Assembly (NCBI GenBank): GCA_021613375.1
Contig: CM038716.1
Location: 4,363,684-4,427,683, forward strand
Direction of reading: 5' to 3'
DNA: 64,000 bases
DNA from: Megaleporinus macrocephalus
Taxonomy: Eukaryota > Chordata > Actinopteri > Characiformes > Anostomidae
A program made the position numbers and the translations under genes. This document shows, one piece after another, positions 10,976-23,285 of the stretch. Position 1 is the stretch's first letter. Each line of letters starts with the position of its first letter. The notes under the pieces were generated by a model. It was not told where the DNA came from, searched no databases, and saw only the letters and a list, made by a program, of their open reading frames with translations.

Positions 10976-12690
10976 GTTTCTTATCATAAAACTGACCTCT
11001 CATGTTATGTTATCAGCATCATCCTTATCCATATAGGAATTTCCTGCATGGCAGTAAAGCTCCTGAATTAATTAGGTTGTTTTCCTTTTCTTATGTCCTT
11101 GATGGACCAGATATGGCTCTCAACAAGCCAACCTGGAATACAACCTGGAAGACGCTGACCTAGATATACGGATTATATTTGGATACAGATTAACTGGATG
11201 GGTTTGGGGGAAGTGAATTCATTCCCCAACAGAAAATAATAACAATACATCTTGCTATAAAATGGTTGAAGCACCGCTGCACAATTCACATAAGTTAGCC
11301 CACCTTGACTGATTTGTTAGCTCAAGCTGTTGACATTCGAGTCGTGTTGACAAATAGGCTTACTGAGTCAAAGTGAGACTCCGTGATGTGTGTTAGCTAT
11401 TAAATGTTATATCTGCCCTATAGAGTGGTGTACACACAGCCACTAACATGAATAGATGAAAGAAAAGCATCTTCCTTCTGCACTGTGACGCCCCTGTGGT
11501 TTTTGTATAAACTGGCTATGTATTTAATTAAAATGATTACACCAGGTTATAATGATAGAAATGATATTAACTGATAAGTGATGTGAAGGGATACGAACCT
11601 TGAAATTGGAATAATGTGTGGATATGAATAGAGAAGTGCTTTGGCTCACAGTTAATGTTTGCTGCATACGGATGAGGACTTGTTATCAAAACGTAATGTT
11701 TTAAAAGCTTAATAATGAATGACTTATGACAAAAAACACACAGCTCGCTTCAGCTTTCCAGGCTTTTGGCACTCTAAATCAGATTTATTCAATGAATGAA
11801 TCTTTTTTTTTGCATTAGTAGTTAGTGGGTGAGAACTGCAGTGACTAAATTGGTAGAAATTTGGGTGAAATAAAAGAAAATCTAGTGGAAAGCAGAGCCA
11901 GGAAGCACTGAAAGGAGAATTAAACTGCTAAAAACCTAATATACACACACACCCCCACCACAAAAATGCATCTGATTTCATCTGTCAAGACAACATCAGT
12001 CTAGTATTCTCTGATTCTTCGTCCTTTTTGAGCAACACTTACTCAAACTGAGCCTGTACTGTGGAGGAACAAGTGGATTAGCGCTCCCAGCAAGGGCAAC
12101 AGCTCAAATCCCCACTCAAACAATCCCCACTGTTTTTTTATCTTTCTGTCACTTCAATACCAGTCATTAATTTGTACCCCAAGATATAGATCTTTATTTC
12201 CCATAAACAGGAATTATTTATGTATCTGTTCACTGTAACAGAGCCTGTGCTACTCTGCATGTTTGTGTTAGCTTAGCCTCGCCTAAAACACTACAAAACA
12301 GGTTTAATTTAAGATTTTGGTCACTCCAACACCAGTCAGTCATCTTAACTCTTACTGTTATAAGACTTTATAGTCTACACTTGTGATAACTTCGCTAGGT
12401 GAACTGAACCTGGGTGCTTGGATAAGCTAAGCTAAGGTAGCTAGCTAGGAGAGAGTAGCCAACAAACATTGGCTTAGCTAAGAGGCTAAACTTCCAAACA
12501 CCACAGCATCAGTTTTTCCTCCTGACTTTGCGTCCTCAGAGTTAGTTATTATCATCAAAATTTGTGTAAGTAAAGCATTTGTTAGTCAGAATTGAAGCTG
12601 TTCTGTGGTGAATCATGTAGCAAACATGCTAGCTAGTTAAGTTACGTTAAGTGTCAACAGTCACAACGTTAAAATGTAATTTCTTGGAAA
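10976..12690. other. No gene seen
   Basis: AT-rich, mostly single-copy-looking sequence. A cluster of GCTAAGCTAAGGTAGCTAGC motifs lies near 12430. No ORF of note. Confidence 0.5.
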
Positions 12691-13810
12691 GCTGTGACAA
12701 CATTTTCTGACAACCTTGCGAGAATGTTGTGGCAATGTTGTCAAAACATTGTCAAAGCCCTACTAGAGTCATTATATCTGCATGGAACTCCATGGAATTT
12801 TGTAACATTGGAAACAGCAACGTTGTAACAACGTTGTGATAACCTTGTACCCAGCAAACACATAATATTGCCACAACGTGCCTACTTTTCCTACAATGCT
12901 TCTTTAACGTTGTCAAAAGGTGGTGCGTTTTATGGTATTATAACAACCTGTTGGCAACTTTACCAAATTCCATGGAGTTTCTTGCTGATATAATGGAATT
13001 CTAGGAGGCTGTGAAAACGTTGTGGGCATCAAAGCAATGCCTTGTCACATTTTTGTCACAACAAAACTGTGTCTGCAAAGTTTAGACAATGTAAAGAGCA
13101 CCTTTTAACAATATTGTAGCAATGTTTTAAGAAAGTAGACCACATTGTGACAACATTGTGTGTTTGCTGGCCAGCTTTCCTGGTTAGCGACTGTGTTTTA
13201 GAAGTTGAAGTTGAATCTTTTATTCAACTCATAAACTGCTTTTATTTATTTGGTATCCATGTGTACATACTGAGCCTAGTTTATTATTTTTTTCCGGTTT
13301 GAAAGCTGTCCAGAAAACACACAACAGCGTCACATTTTCTATTTTCATACAACGTTGCTACAACATTGTCAAAAGGTGGTGCCTTTTACATTGTATGAAC
13401 GAGGTTCTCACAGCAAGTTCTATGCAGATATAATAGTACGTATAAAGGATTCTAGGATGTTGGGACAACATACTAACAACGTTGCCACTGTGCTGTCAAA
13501 TAACATTGTCAAAACTTTAGAACTGTGGAATTACATTTCAACGTTGTGGCAACATTGTGAGCACCAAAACAGTAGCAGTTTTTTACAACATGCTCACAAC
13601 TTCACAGTTAAACGATGCTGTCTTGCTTGAGGTTTGTGACTACTTCTTGGAGTTCCATGCAGATATAATAGAGAACATCTGAAGAATTCTAGGAGGTTGT
13701 GACAACGAACTGACAACATTGCCACTACATTATCATTACCAACGTCATGGCAACACTGGGCACCAAAGCAATATGCTGTCACAACGATGCGGTGGCACAA
13801 ATAACAACAC
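12690..13810. repeat. Degenerate satellite rich in ACAACGTTGT-type motifs
   Basis: Four diverged units, near 12770, 12965, 13420 and 13645, each contain a CATGCAGATATAATAG-like segment. GATTCTAGGAGGTTGTGACAA-like sequence follows, and then many copies of AACGTTGT or ACATTGTC. The short motif is self-complementary, so the region is full of small inverted repeats. The unit length is irregular. Confidence 0.6.
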
Positions 13811-13949
13811 ACCAACACAGAACCAATTAGCAGAAAGCTTCAGGTCCACCTTGTAGGCGTAAAGTCAGAGACGATATCTAATCTGTTGCTGCACAGTTTG
13901 TGTTAGTCATCGTCTAGTCCTTCCTCAGTGCTTACAGGACGCTTTTTTT

Positions 13950-14135
13950 GATTGGTGGGCTATTCTCAGTCCAGCAGTGACACTGATGTGTCTGATCCAC
14001 TCACACCAGCACCACCAGTACCATGTCAGTGTCACTGCAGTGCTGAGAATGACCCACCACCCACATAATACCTTCTCTGTGGAGGTCCTATGGCAGTCCT
14101 GACCATTGAAGGACATGCAGTGAAACGAATAGTAC
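13950..14135. mobile_element. Foldback-element fragment, right arm
   Basis: CAGTCCAGCAGTGACACTGA, TCTGATCCACTCACACCAGC and CATGTCAGTGTCACTGCAGT are in the order seen in the long copy at 26372-27965. CTGACCATTGAAGGACATG marks the end. Confidence 0.7.
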
Positions 14136-14249
14136 AAAAATGTAAACTAGCCAACAAATGGGGTGGATTTAAAGTCATGGCGGATGCAGTTTAAACCTGA
14201 GTGAACTGTGCGTCCTGCTGAATAAGCTCAGGATGCAGAAGTCATCAGC

Positions 14250-14481
14250 TTTAATCTCGGCTCGTCAAGTTTCGGGCATTAAGCCTAGGTGTAAATTAGA
14301 ATGCGCGTGCTCATCACTTTGCTCAGTGCGCGTGCCTGGGCTGCCCTCCCCTCCCAGCACAGACCAGCACAGCAGAGCACGCGCCTGCCTGGACGCTCGT
14401 GCGAGCGAGCGACTGTTTGTACAGGCGGGGAGAGTGAATGACAACTGTGTGGCTGCGAGCCGCGCGGACAGAAAGAAAGAA

Positions 14482-14518
<37 letters not shown>

Positions 14519-14621
14519 TAAAGACAGCAGCGTAACGGGGCCGCTCTTCAGTCCGCACAGCATCAGTATGCTCGCCGTGTCCACGCCTGCCTCGAGCAAC
14601 ACGAGAAACTAGAACTGGAAG
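14250..14621 (+). promoter_or_regulatory. CpG-rich promoter candidate with non-coding first exon
   Basis: CpG frequency rises sharply here compared with the rest of the window, for example GCGAGCGAGCG near 14401 and GAGCCGCGCGGACAG near 14457. A purine-rich GA tract follows (14470-14517). The stretch ends in CTGGAAG before GTAAGCCC at 14622, a near-consensus splice donor. A short uORF starts at the ATG at 14569 and stops in the same putative exon. The pattern fits a 5' UTR exon of a host gene read on the + strand. No coding exon of such a gene was recognised downstream. Confidence 0.4.
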
Positions 14622-15100
14622 GTAAGCCCGCTTGTTTACATCAGCTACAGCGCGGAGGGCAAGAAGCGCCGGGGTTGTGGATGCGAGCGAGTGTAGCTGC
14701 ATAACTTGTCCGGCTGTGAAGCGGCTGTTCGCTCCGAAGAAAAGAAAAGCAAAAAAAGAGAGAAAATCCAGGCGCGCAGAGTAAACGCCTCCGAGTGAAT
14801 GGGGGTCTGTGTGGGGGCTTCATGCGTATTTCTTACGCATTAAAGGCGCCGTTTGCTGCGTGTTGAGCCGGGAAGCGTGCTCTGCTGCTGCCGGGGTGGC
14901 ACATTGTCTGTGTGCGGACACACGGTGAAGTTTAAACGGTCACTTCTGGTGGTTTAGGGTGAAATGTTGATGGTGTGAGTTGCTTACAGTGGTGGTGAAT
15001 GGAACCAGACGTCCACCTCTAAAAGCTCCCGCGAAGAAAGTTATTGTCTGATATAGTTATTAGATATATGCGCGCCTGATGTCTGAAACATTGTTTAATG
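14622..15100. promoter_or_regulatory. CpG-rich flank of the candidate first exon
   Basis: Still CpG-rich (GGATGCGAGCGAGTG near 14678, CATTAAAGGCGCCG near 14838) and free of recognised repeats. It would be the start of intron 1 if 14250-14621 is an exon. Confidence 0.3.
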
Positions 15101-15214
15101 ATGGTTTTTAATTGTAATTTGTATTTTCGTTGAATACATTTCTAAAAGAAAGCTTATGTATATGTTTGTGTTTGTGTATATATGTATGTATGTGTGTTTG
15201 TATATATGTATGTA

Positions 15215-15221
<7 letters not shown>

Positions 15222-15261
<40 letters not shown>

Positions 15262-15368
15262 TGTGTACCCATTATCTTCTGCTTTATCCCGGGTTCACAG
15301 GGGTGCTGGAGCCAATCCCAGCATCGGCAGGCGAAGGCAGGGTCCACCAGTCACCAGTCCATGCGTGG

Positions 15369-15434
<66 letters not shown>
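15222..15434. repeat. Two (AT)n microsatellites flanking an L2/SINE tail
   Basis: (TA)n runs occupy about 15222-15258 and 15371-15434. Between them, 15272-15368 carries the L2/SINE tail. GT-rich and GA-rich edges adjoin the runs. Tyr-Ile ORFs here are meaningless translations of the repeat. Confidence 0.9.
15272..15368 (-). mobile_element. L2/SINE 3'-tail fragment
   Basis: CCATTATCTTCTGCTTTATC, GTGCTGGAGCCAATCCCAGC and GGCAGGCGAAGGC resemble, in reverse, the tail shared by fish L2-type LINEs and their SINEs. A similar sequence lies at 59905-60003. Confidence 0.6.
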
Positions 15435-15448
<14 letters not shown>

Positions 15449-15839
15449 AAGGGAGAAAGACCTTCTTTACTTTGAATATAATATATATATACATTTTTCC
15501 CAAGTTATTTTAGATTACTGGAAAGATAAAGACGATGGTTTTGGATAGTATGTAAAACCACTATATTTGTGTTGTAGACATTATGACCACTACTCTGTAA
15601 AGAAAGCAGAGTTGAGTTTGCAGGTTCATCTACAACCGAACCACTTCACATCAAACTGCTGTGACTGACACTCCTTCACAAGGCTTGTCTAATTCAGCAG
15701 AAATTTTGAACAGCAAAACAGTGGGTGAACTTCCCCTTTAAGGCAATATACTTCTGAACACATTTCCACACATTCATGCTCTGATGGTTCTCGCTGCCTT
15801 TTATCTATCATATTTTAAGACTGGCTTGCTGTGCTGCAT

Positions 15840-16600
15840 ATAAGGAATCGAAGAGTTGCCACTGCCATCCGTCAGCAGGCTTTAATTGCGAGAGACAGCG
15901 CGTCCCGTTTGCGTCCTGCGTGGTGGGGCTGCTCATGCGAGAGCGTGCAGTCTCCTCGAGTGTACAACTGATGCGATTTAGATGCAACCCTATAGAAAAC
16001 CCCTCATCCAGTGATCGCGCTGCACTGTGCCTTGAGGAAAAGCCTGAGTTGTTTGCTTCGCGCTTGCTCGGGTCGCGTAAACGGAAAGATTATTTTCTCT
16101 TCTTGCGTGACTAGAGCGACCGTCATGCTTACCCTGCACACAGACTCCCTCTTGGGAAGAGAGTGAAAGTGCTAGACTCAGCTCGGATAGGCAATTCCAC
16201 TTTTTTATGATTGTTATTATTATTATGATTATTATTTTTTTTAGATGGTGTGTTGATTTGATGCGTTGGCACTGTGCGCGCTAGGCTTGGTGAGGACGTG
16301 ACGGGGATACACCGTGCGAGAGGGCTTTCCTCGTATGGGCAGTATGCTGCGGATGGGGTTCCCCCTCCCCCCACCTCCTTCCCTCTCAGTCTGAGGAGAG
16401 CGAGCCCAATGATGTACGGCTGCCTGTGCGCTGCGTCCGCCTCGGTCCGTTCACGTGGCGCGGAGCCGCTCAGATCATTCAGGCGCGTCTTGCGGGGGAG
16501 TCTTCTGAAGAAGGTTTCATCCAATATTTATGGGGCCCGAACAGAGATGAGATGCAGATGTAGAGCAGGGTTTGAGTGGGGTTTCCTTTAGAGCAGACCC
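15840..16600. promoter_or_regulatory. Second CpG-rich, repeat-poor block
   Basis: Two CpG-dense parts (about 15890-16130 and 16265-16520) are separated by an AT-rich stretch of TTATTATTATT type. Motifs include TTCACGTGGCG (an E-box, about 16449). ORFs exist on both strands but none shows a known domain. With 14250-15100 this makes a broken CpG island of over 2 kb, which suggests a promoter region of a regulated host gene. Confidence 0.35.
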
Positions 16601-16726
16601 TCCGCCAGCCGAGCATCTTCATTGAGAAAACCAGGAGGGTGTTGAGTGGGATGCTCTCTGGCGTTCTCATCGCTTGCTCGCTCCGTACCTTATTTACACC
16701 TTCCTATCACCTTCTATTCCTCCCCC

Positions 16727-16752
16727 TTTCTCTCTCTCTCTCTCTCTCTCCG
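16727..16752. repeat. (CT)n microsatellite
   Basis: TCTCTCTCTCTC run within a pyrimidine-rich stretch that continues as CTCCTCCTC repeats near 16838-16861. Confidence 0.85.
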
Positions 16753-17185
16753 AGACTGCGGGCAGTGCTGCCCAGTTGGGTGTGGCACAGTAACTCGCTC
16801 CAGTCTAATCACTGAATGCTCCCTTTCTCGTCTCCACCTCCTCTTCCTCCTCCTCCTCCTCCGCTGTGCTCTGTTGCTGGGCTCCCTCATCTAACTAATT
16901 ACCTGCTTGGTTGGCCTGAAGTAAATTTGTCCAGGGACTTGTGGCTTGGATCAGTGAACGGATAGATAGATAGATAGATAGATGGATGGTTGAGCGAACT
17001 ATTGAATGTTAGGGTGGACAGCAAGATTTTAAAGGGGGGCAGAGAGGTGGGGGGTGATCCATGTTAGGTGTGTGTGTGGCTGTGGTACATAATTCATGCC
17101 ATTCTCTCTGCTCAGCACAGTGAAGCAGTGAGACGTGAGCGAGGCTTTAAATCTGTAACTGAGCTGCTACCGCAGTGCATGCGTG

Positions 17186-17372
<187 letters not shown>

Positions 17373-17449
<77 letters not shown>
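17373..17449. repeat. (AT)n microsatellite
   Basis: About 38 AT units ending in CATACATACAT. Confidence 0.95.
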
Positions 17450-17453
<4 letters not shown>

Positions 17454-17710
17454 CATACATGTCTTATCCATAAGGTTTGGCAGCGTAAGCAATCTGCTTG
17501 TACATGTTTGTGTAGATTTGAAGGTGTGACTGGAGAGGCGCGTCAGTGCATCTGTATTCTGACCTGCGCGCACGGCGTGTCCTTTACACACATGATTGTT
17601 TGAGTGTAGTTTCAACTGTGCACTCCAGCCGAGACGTGTTGAGCATGCTGAAAACGGTGCTGCTCAAAATGGGAAATAGAGGACCATCAATATCTCTCTC
17701 AGTCTCCAAT

Positions 17711-17745
<35 letters not shown>

Positions 17746-18540
17746 CCTTTTCTGCCGACCCTGTTTTTGTCTCACCTATCTGCACTCCCCCCACAAAACC
17801 ACTCATCTTGCTCATCGTCTGCTGCGAGGTTGTGTAAAATCACTGTGTACTCTCAGATTTGCCCCAAAGTGTCATGTACAGCTGCCGTATGCGCGAAAAG
17901 GGTCATCATATATGAATAATCTTTTTTATTATTATTATTTTTTAAACAGCTACAGGCGTCTGTGAAGTCTAACTTCATAGAGGTCTTGTGCAGCTTAAGG
18001 AGTTTTGGGGGGATCTAAGCATTTCCGCCTTTCTTTCTCCCTCACTGATTAGACTTATGCTTTTTACTTTCGATCTAATCTAATAATCTAAAAATCTAGT
18101 AGTTGGACCACCTGTAGCTTTGTTTGTGGCACATATGTGGCGACACGCCCTGCCCCGTTTCTTTATCTTGGTCTCATGTCATTTCCATGTGCTTCTGTTT
18201 GTTTTTAGTTTCCTAGCCCCTCCCTGTCTTCACCCCTTTGCCACGCCCCGCACCTGTTCCTATGTGGCTCCTCCTCGTCCCAGGTGTCCTAGTCTGCTCT
18301 TGTGTATTTATACCCCTCTGTTTGCTCCTGGCCTTGAGCTGACGTTTGTGGATCAGCTGGATTGAGATTCCGGTTTTGTGGAACGTCAAGTTAGACTGTG
18401 CTTATGTATCCACTTCAGCTCACTTGCTCATTCATTACACATTGTTTGTTATCTTTATACAACGTCACAACCACTTGAGGTGCATAATGGGTGCGCATTG
18501 AAAAGGTGTGATTATGTGATTCAGGCTTGTATACAGCTTT
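17450..18540. other. No gene seen; contains (CT)n
   Basis: Single-copy-looking DNA with a (CT)n run at about 17713-17742. ORFs show no domain. Confidence 0.4.
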
Positions 18541-18815
18541 TTGATCAGATGCATGGATTCTGGAAAACAACAGATTTTTCCATATTTTTTTCCCATAGAG
18601 AATGAATAGGATAGAAAAGTGCATGCCAATCTACTGAACGTCTGCCCACCCGACAGACACCATTTCGCATACACTGATTCAGGGCAGACCCCCGACCACG
18701 ACTGCAGTGTTGGTTTGATCCACACTCCTCTGTTTGTTGTTTTTTCCCATCCCTCTTTTTCCCCCCATAAAGGCCCATTCATTTTCAAGCAGACCCAAAC
18801 ATTATGGTTTAGTTA
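18541..18815. repeat. Dispersed repeat, copy A
   Basis: CATAGAGAATGAATAGGAT, CTGATTCAGGGCAGACC and CATTCATTTTCAAGCAG. The same order appears inverted at 22965-23200, and partly at 19305-19440. No coding capacity. Family unknown. Confidence 0.7.
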
Positions 18816-19304
18816 AACCTACAGCCACCCAACTGCATATCTTCACTCCTCCACTTGTCGTTTATTCGTCCCTCGTTCTTTGCACTGCTTAAGCCGTGCA
18901 ACCGTCCTTCATTTAGAGATATCGTGTTGATGACAGGAGAGTCAAACCTCTCTGTGAAGTCTTCTCCAGCACATCACAAAGATACTCAGGACTCTGTGGT
19001 GTAAATTTGGTTCCTCGTGTTCCCTGAACTGCTCTTTTACAATCTGAGTCCGATAAATTTCAGGAAATCTCAAGAAAAAATCCAGTGATGTTTAATATAA
19101 TGCTTAAGTTTCATATCCAACACACATTTTTAATATTTAATTTTTATTGTAATATTTTCTTTGTGTGATGTTAGACGTGTGGTATTTCGAGATGGAGAGA
19201 ACTGAAGATCATTTTCAGAAGATGATAGAAACAGGCTGTTACCTGTATTTGTGAGTCTACCCTGATTATGAGTGAGAGATACTTAGGGGACCGAAATGTT
19301 TTGT

Positions 19305-19434
19305 AATGTTGATTCAGGGCAGACCCCTGACCACGACACTGTGGTGTTGGTTTGCCCAGCACTTGTCTGTTTGTCGTGTTTTCCATTCCTCTTTTTTCCC
19401 CATTTCTTTTTTAAACGCTGCCAAGCATTATGGT
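19305..19434. repeat. Dispersed repeat, partial copy
   Basis: TTGATTCAGGGCAGACCCCT and GTTTTCCATTCCTC match the second half of 18541-18815. An hAT-type terminus begins directly after, at 19435. Confidence 0.65.
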
Positions 19435-20217
19435 TAGGGGTGGGCGATATGGCAAAAATATCATATCACAATTTTTTTTCAGGATCACAATAACGATTTT
19501 ATCAATTGTATCACAATTCATGTAAATGGCATGGCAGACGAGTCCAGTTGTTGAGCTCCAAAGCCGTCATCATATTAGCCCCACTGTCTGTAGTCATACA
19601 AGTCATTAGCTTTTCTTTAAGTCCCCAGCAGTCAAGAATGTCTTTTAAGCCCCGTGCAAGAAGCTCAAGAAGCTCTTGTATGATCTTCCAGGAAGTATGT
19701 CCGTGGCATGGCAGTGTTGGAGAAGTATTTGTGGCTGGGTAACTCGTATCGCGGGTCAACAACTTTAATGAGTTTTTGGAAGCCCTCATTTTCCACTGTG
19801 TTGAAAGGAACCATATCATTTTCTAGGTAAAAAGTTACTGTTTCTGAAAGGGATTTAGAAAATGGTGTGCTTCAGTAATTCAATATATGTTTCAATATAT
19901 CGCGATATATTGTGATACTGCACGCGAGGTGATGTATTGTGATTTTTCAAATCCTACTATTAAAACACACCACTATATGAACAGCTTTGTCAATGCTTAC
20001 AAAAGCATTGCGCCCTTGTGCTGCTTGTTAATGTTGGAGTGGAGCTAAAAATGGATTACAACACTGCCATCTAGTGGTCAGAGGTTTAAACACAACACAC
20101 AATGATTCGTTGTCTGTCAGAATCTGTGTATTGATACTGTGTTTTTGAGAATCGATACAGTATCACCAAACATAATATCCTGATATTAGATATTTTCGAT
20201 ATTTTCTTACACCTCTA
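19435..20217. mobile_element. Chimeric hAT-type element
   Basis: The left end is TAGGGGTGGGCGATATGGC. The right end ATTTTCTTACACCTCTA matches the right terminus of the 25475-25843 family. The left part holds a broken hAT transposase. The right part (from about 19885) is the non-autonomous 25475 family. The 8 bp outside the two ends do not match (ATTATGGT versus CTGAGCAC). The element is therefore a fusion of two insertions, not one intact copy. Confidence 0.6.
19509..19822 (-). pseudogene. hAT (ZBED-type) transposase fragment with internal deletion
   Basis: The reverse strand reads PFNTVENEGFQKLIKVVDPR and then SHKYFSNTAMPRTY. This is the conserved segment between the N-terminal zinc finger and the catalytic core of ZBED/hAT transposases. 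The frame is then interrupted and resumes at GLKDILDCWGLKEK. TTDSGANMMTALELNNW and LPCHLHEL follow, the segment around a conserved catalytic Asp and the CxxH-type motif. The usual catalytic sequence between the two parts is missing, as are the zinc finger and the C-terminal dimerisation region. The gene is dead. Family-level identification is secure; the species-level family is unknown. Confidence 0.8.
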
Positions 20218-20388
20218 CTGAGCACAGAACTGCTGTAGCAGATAGGATTTGCTTAACGATCCAGCGATGCATGTACTCACTTAGGGCAGGTCCCCAAAAA
20301 CACTGACTTATGACCTATACGTTTAATCATCCCGTGTTTCTTGCACTGCTTAAGTTGCGCAACCATCCTTCCTTCAGAAAGGTATCTC

Positions 20389-20602
20389 TAAAATGGCAAC
20401 TTTACAGGAGAGACCAAAAACTGTCTTAACTTTTAATGTAAGTCAATGGAACCAGAATTGTTTCCAAGCTATTTTGGAGCATTTCTATTGGTCCACTCAT
20501 CATGAAAGTGTTGCACGGTGTAAACGGCAGCTACCGCGTTCAAATGATGTAGAAAAATAAAAATCAACAAAAATAAAGATACTTGTTTTTCATTGATAGA
20601 AG
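20389..20602 (+). mobile_element. MITE copy, family of 24881-25116
   Basis: CTTTACAGGAGAGACCAAAA, ATGTAAGTCAATGGAACCAG, GCATTTCTATTGGTCCACTC and TTCAAATGATGTAGAAAA are in family order. The terminal repeats are partly lost. Confidence 0.75.
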
Positions 20603-20609
20603 GTTTCCC

Positions 20610-21035
20610 CCTTTTTTCTTCGTAGCCTCATACAGATCTCCCTCCGCCATGGGGTCGATTCGGGACAGCCTCATTAACGGCAAAATGAAACACATGGAAC
20701 ACGGAGCGGCCCACTGTGCTGCCATGCAATTTAAGCTCACACGCATCTCCCCACTCCTTCCTACTGCTTCTTCCCACTCACTCCCTATTGCCCCGCGTCC
20801 AGTCTCTACGGGAGCAGGTGTCGTCCACTTGGGCGATTCATCTGTCGGCGCGGTGGGGGAGTCGTCCCTCCACTGTGAGTTTCGTGTCTTCGCTCCGCTT
20901 CGCTCTCGTGGCTCCGTTCTGTGGGCCAGTTGCCGTGACGAAGGCTTACCTCATCCGGTCCTGCTCCAGAGCCCACTGACCTGTAAAACTCAGGACAGCA
21001 AGCAGCTAACAGATCACTTCCAGTTTGTGTAGAAA
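20610..21035 (+). promoter_or_regulatory. GC-richer repeat-free block, possible conserved element or unknown exon
   Basis: A + strand ORF (20583-21032, first internal Met at 20649) spans this block with 149 codons from the upstream ATG. It has no recognisable domain, and composition alone does not show coding. CpG content is above the surroundings (GTCGGCGCGGTGGGG near 20843). It could be a conserved non-coding element or an unrecognised exon; I cannot decide. Confidence 0.3.
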
Positions 21036-21267
21036 ACTTGCTGATGCACTTGTTTGGCATTATAGGTACAGCTTGTGGACCTATATCTAAAGAAGGGACC
21101 CTGCAGAGAGGAGCTGCATGATCGTGACCAAAACAAATAATTGTATTTAGAAAAATCCAGTCAAATCCATTTAAATCTTGAAACTGCAGTAAGTAATCAG
21201 GGTTTCATTAATCTGGATTTTTCTCTCCTAATACTGATTTCATTACCTGTAATCACTTCCCCTCAGT

Positions 21268-22440
<1,173 letters not shown>

Positions 22441-22441
22441 G

Positions 22442-22445
<4 letters not shown>

Positions 22446-22498
<53 letters not shown>
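22446..22498. repeat. (AT)n microsatellite
   Basis: About 26 TA units. Confidence 0.95.
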
Positions 22499-22499
<1 letters not shown>

Positions 22500-22504
22500 C
22501 TGTG

Positions 22505-22600
22505 CACCAGTTTGAAGACCAAAGGTTACTTCCAGATTTCTCCTGGACGCCCCAGATAAGCTGATCACAATGCAGTTTTCACCAACGGCTCAAGGGTAAA
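22505..22600. repeat. Fragment of the 5757/63360 MITE
   Basis: CCAGTTTGAAGACCAAAGG and CCAGATTTCTCCTGGACGCC match the inner part of the element at 63380-63440. It directly adjoins the palindrome at 22601. Confidence 0.6.
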
Positions 22601-22716
22601 GTCAGCTTTTTATTCACCAGTTTTCATGTTCCACCTTAAATACTGCAGTGGGAGTCCGAACGTACCTGCTACACCATTTAAGGTGGAACAGGAAAGCTGT
22701 TGGATAAAAAACTGAC
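22601..22716. repeat. Palindromic foldback element with TTCCACCTTAAA core
   Basis: The outer arms GTCAGCTTTTTATTCACCAG and CTGTTGGATAAAAAACTGAC are near-perfect reverse complements. The inner arms TTCCACCTTAAA (22629-22640) and TTTAAGGTGGAA (22677-22688) are perfect. The central loop is about 36 bases. The same inner arms occur at 46031-46157. RNA from either strand could form a long hairpin. Confidence 0.85.
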
Positions 22717-22964
22717 TTGTGCGGTCAGCAGGAGTAAGTATTATGTGTACTTGTGTACAGCTGTTCTAGGCTCTGGGTGAGCACTGTTGATAGACAGTTA
22801 TGGTAAGTCAGCAGCCATTATATTAATGACGAGAGGTGGACTTGACTGTTTGTTGCTGGTTAATCACTGGACAGTACAAGAAAACCAAGCGACAGGTATT
22901 GTGGAGGTCCTTAGTATCGAGGTTGACCCACCCGCAAAGAAACACATTGTACCTCAGTTTTTCA

Positions 22965-23205
22965 GTTCGGTTTCTGGCAGTGTTGGAAAATAAATGGGGA
23001 TAAAAGAGGGATGGAATACACAACAACAGACGAGTGTCGGGGTCTGCCCTGAGTCCGTGCATGTCGGGCGAACAGAAGTTCAGAAGTTTGGGGTGCACTT
23101 TTCCATCCTATTCATTCTCTATGGGAGAAAAATTCTGGAAAGAATCTGTTGTTTTCTGGAATCCGTGCATCCAATCAAAAAGCTGGACACAAGCCCAAAT
23201 TATAC
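22965..23205 (-). repeat. Dispersed repeat, inverted copy of 18541-18815
   Basis: GGGGTCTGCCCTGAGTCC, ATCCTATTCATTCTCTATGG and GAAAACAACAG-type motifs are the reverse complement of copy A. Confidence 0.7.
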
Positions 23206-23285
23206 AATCAGACCAGACAATCTGGAGCTAGAACGATGTTGATATTTCAAAAAATGTAGGACGAGTTATGCAGCAAAGATCTGAC

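Noticed and set aside
18120..18365. Membrane protein ORF of 81 codons
   Set aside because: Hydrophobic translation of T-rich DNA. No signal of selection or similarity.
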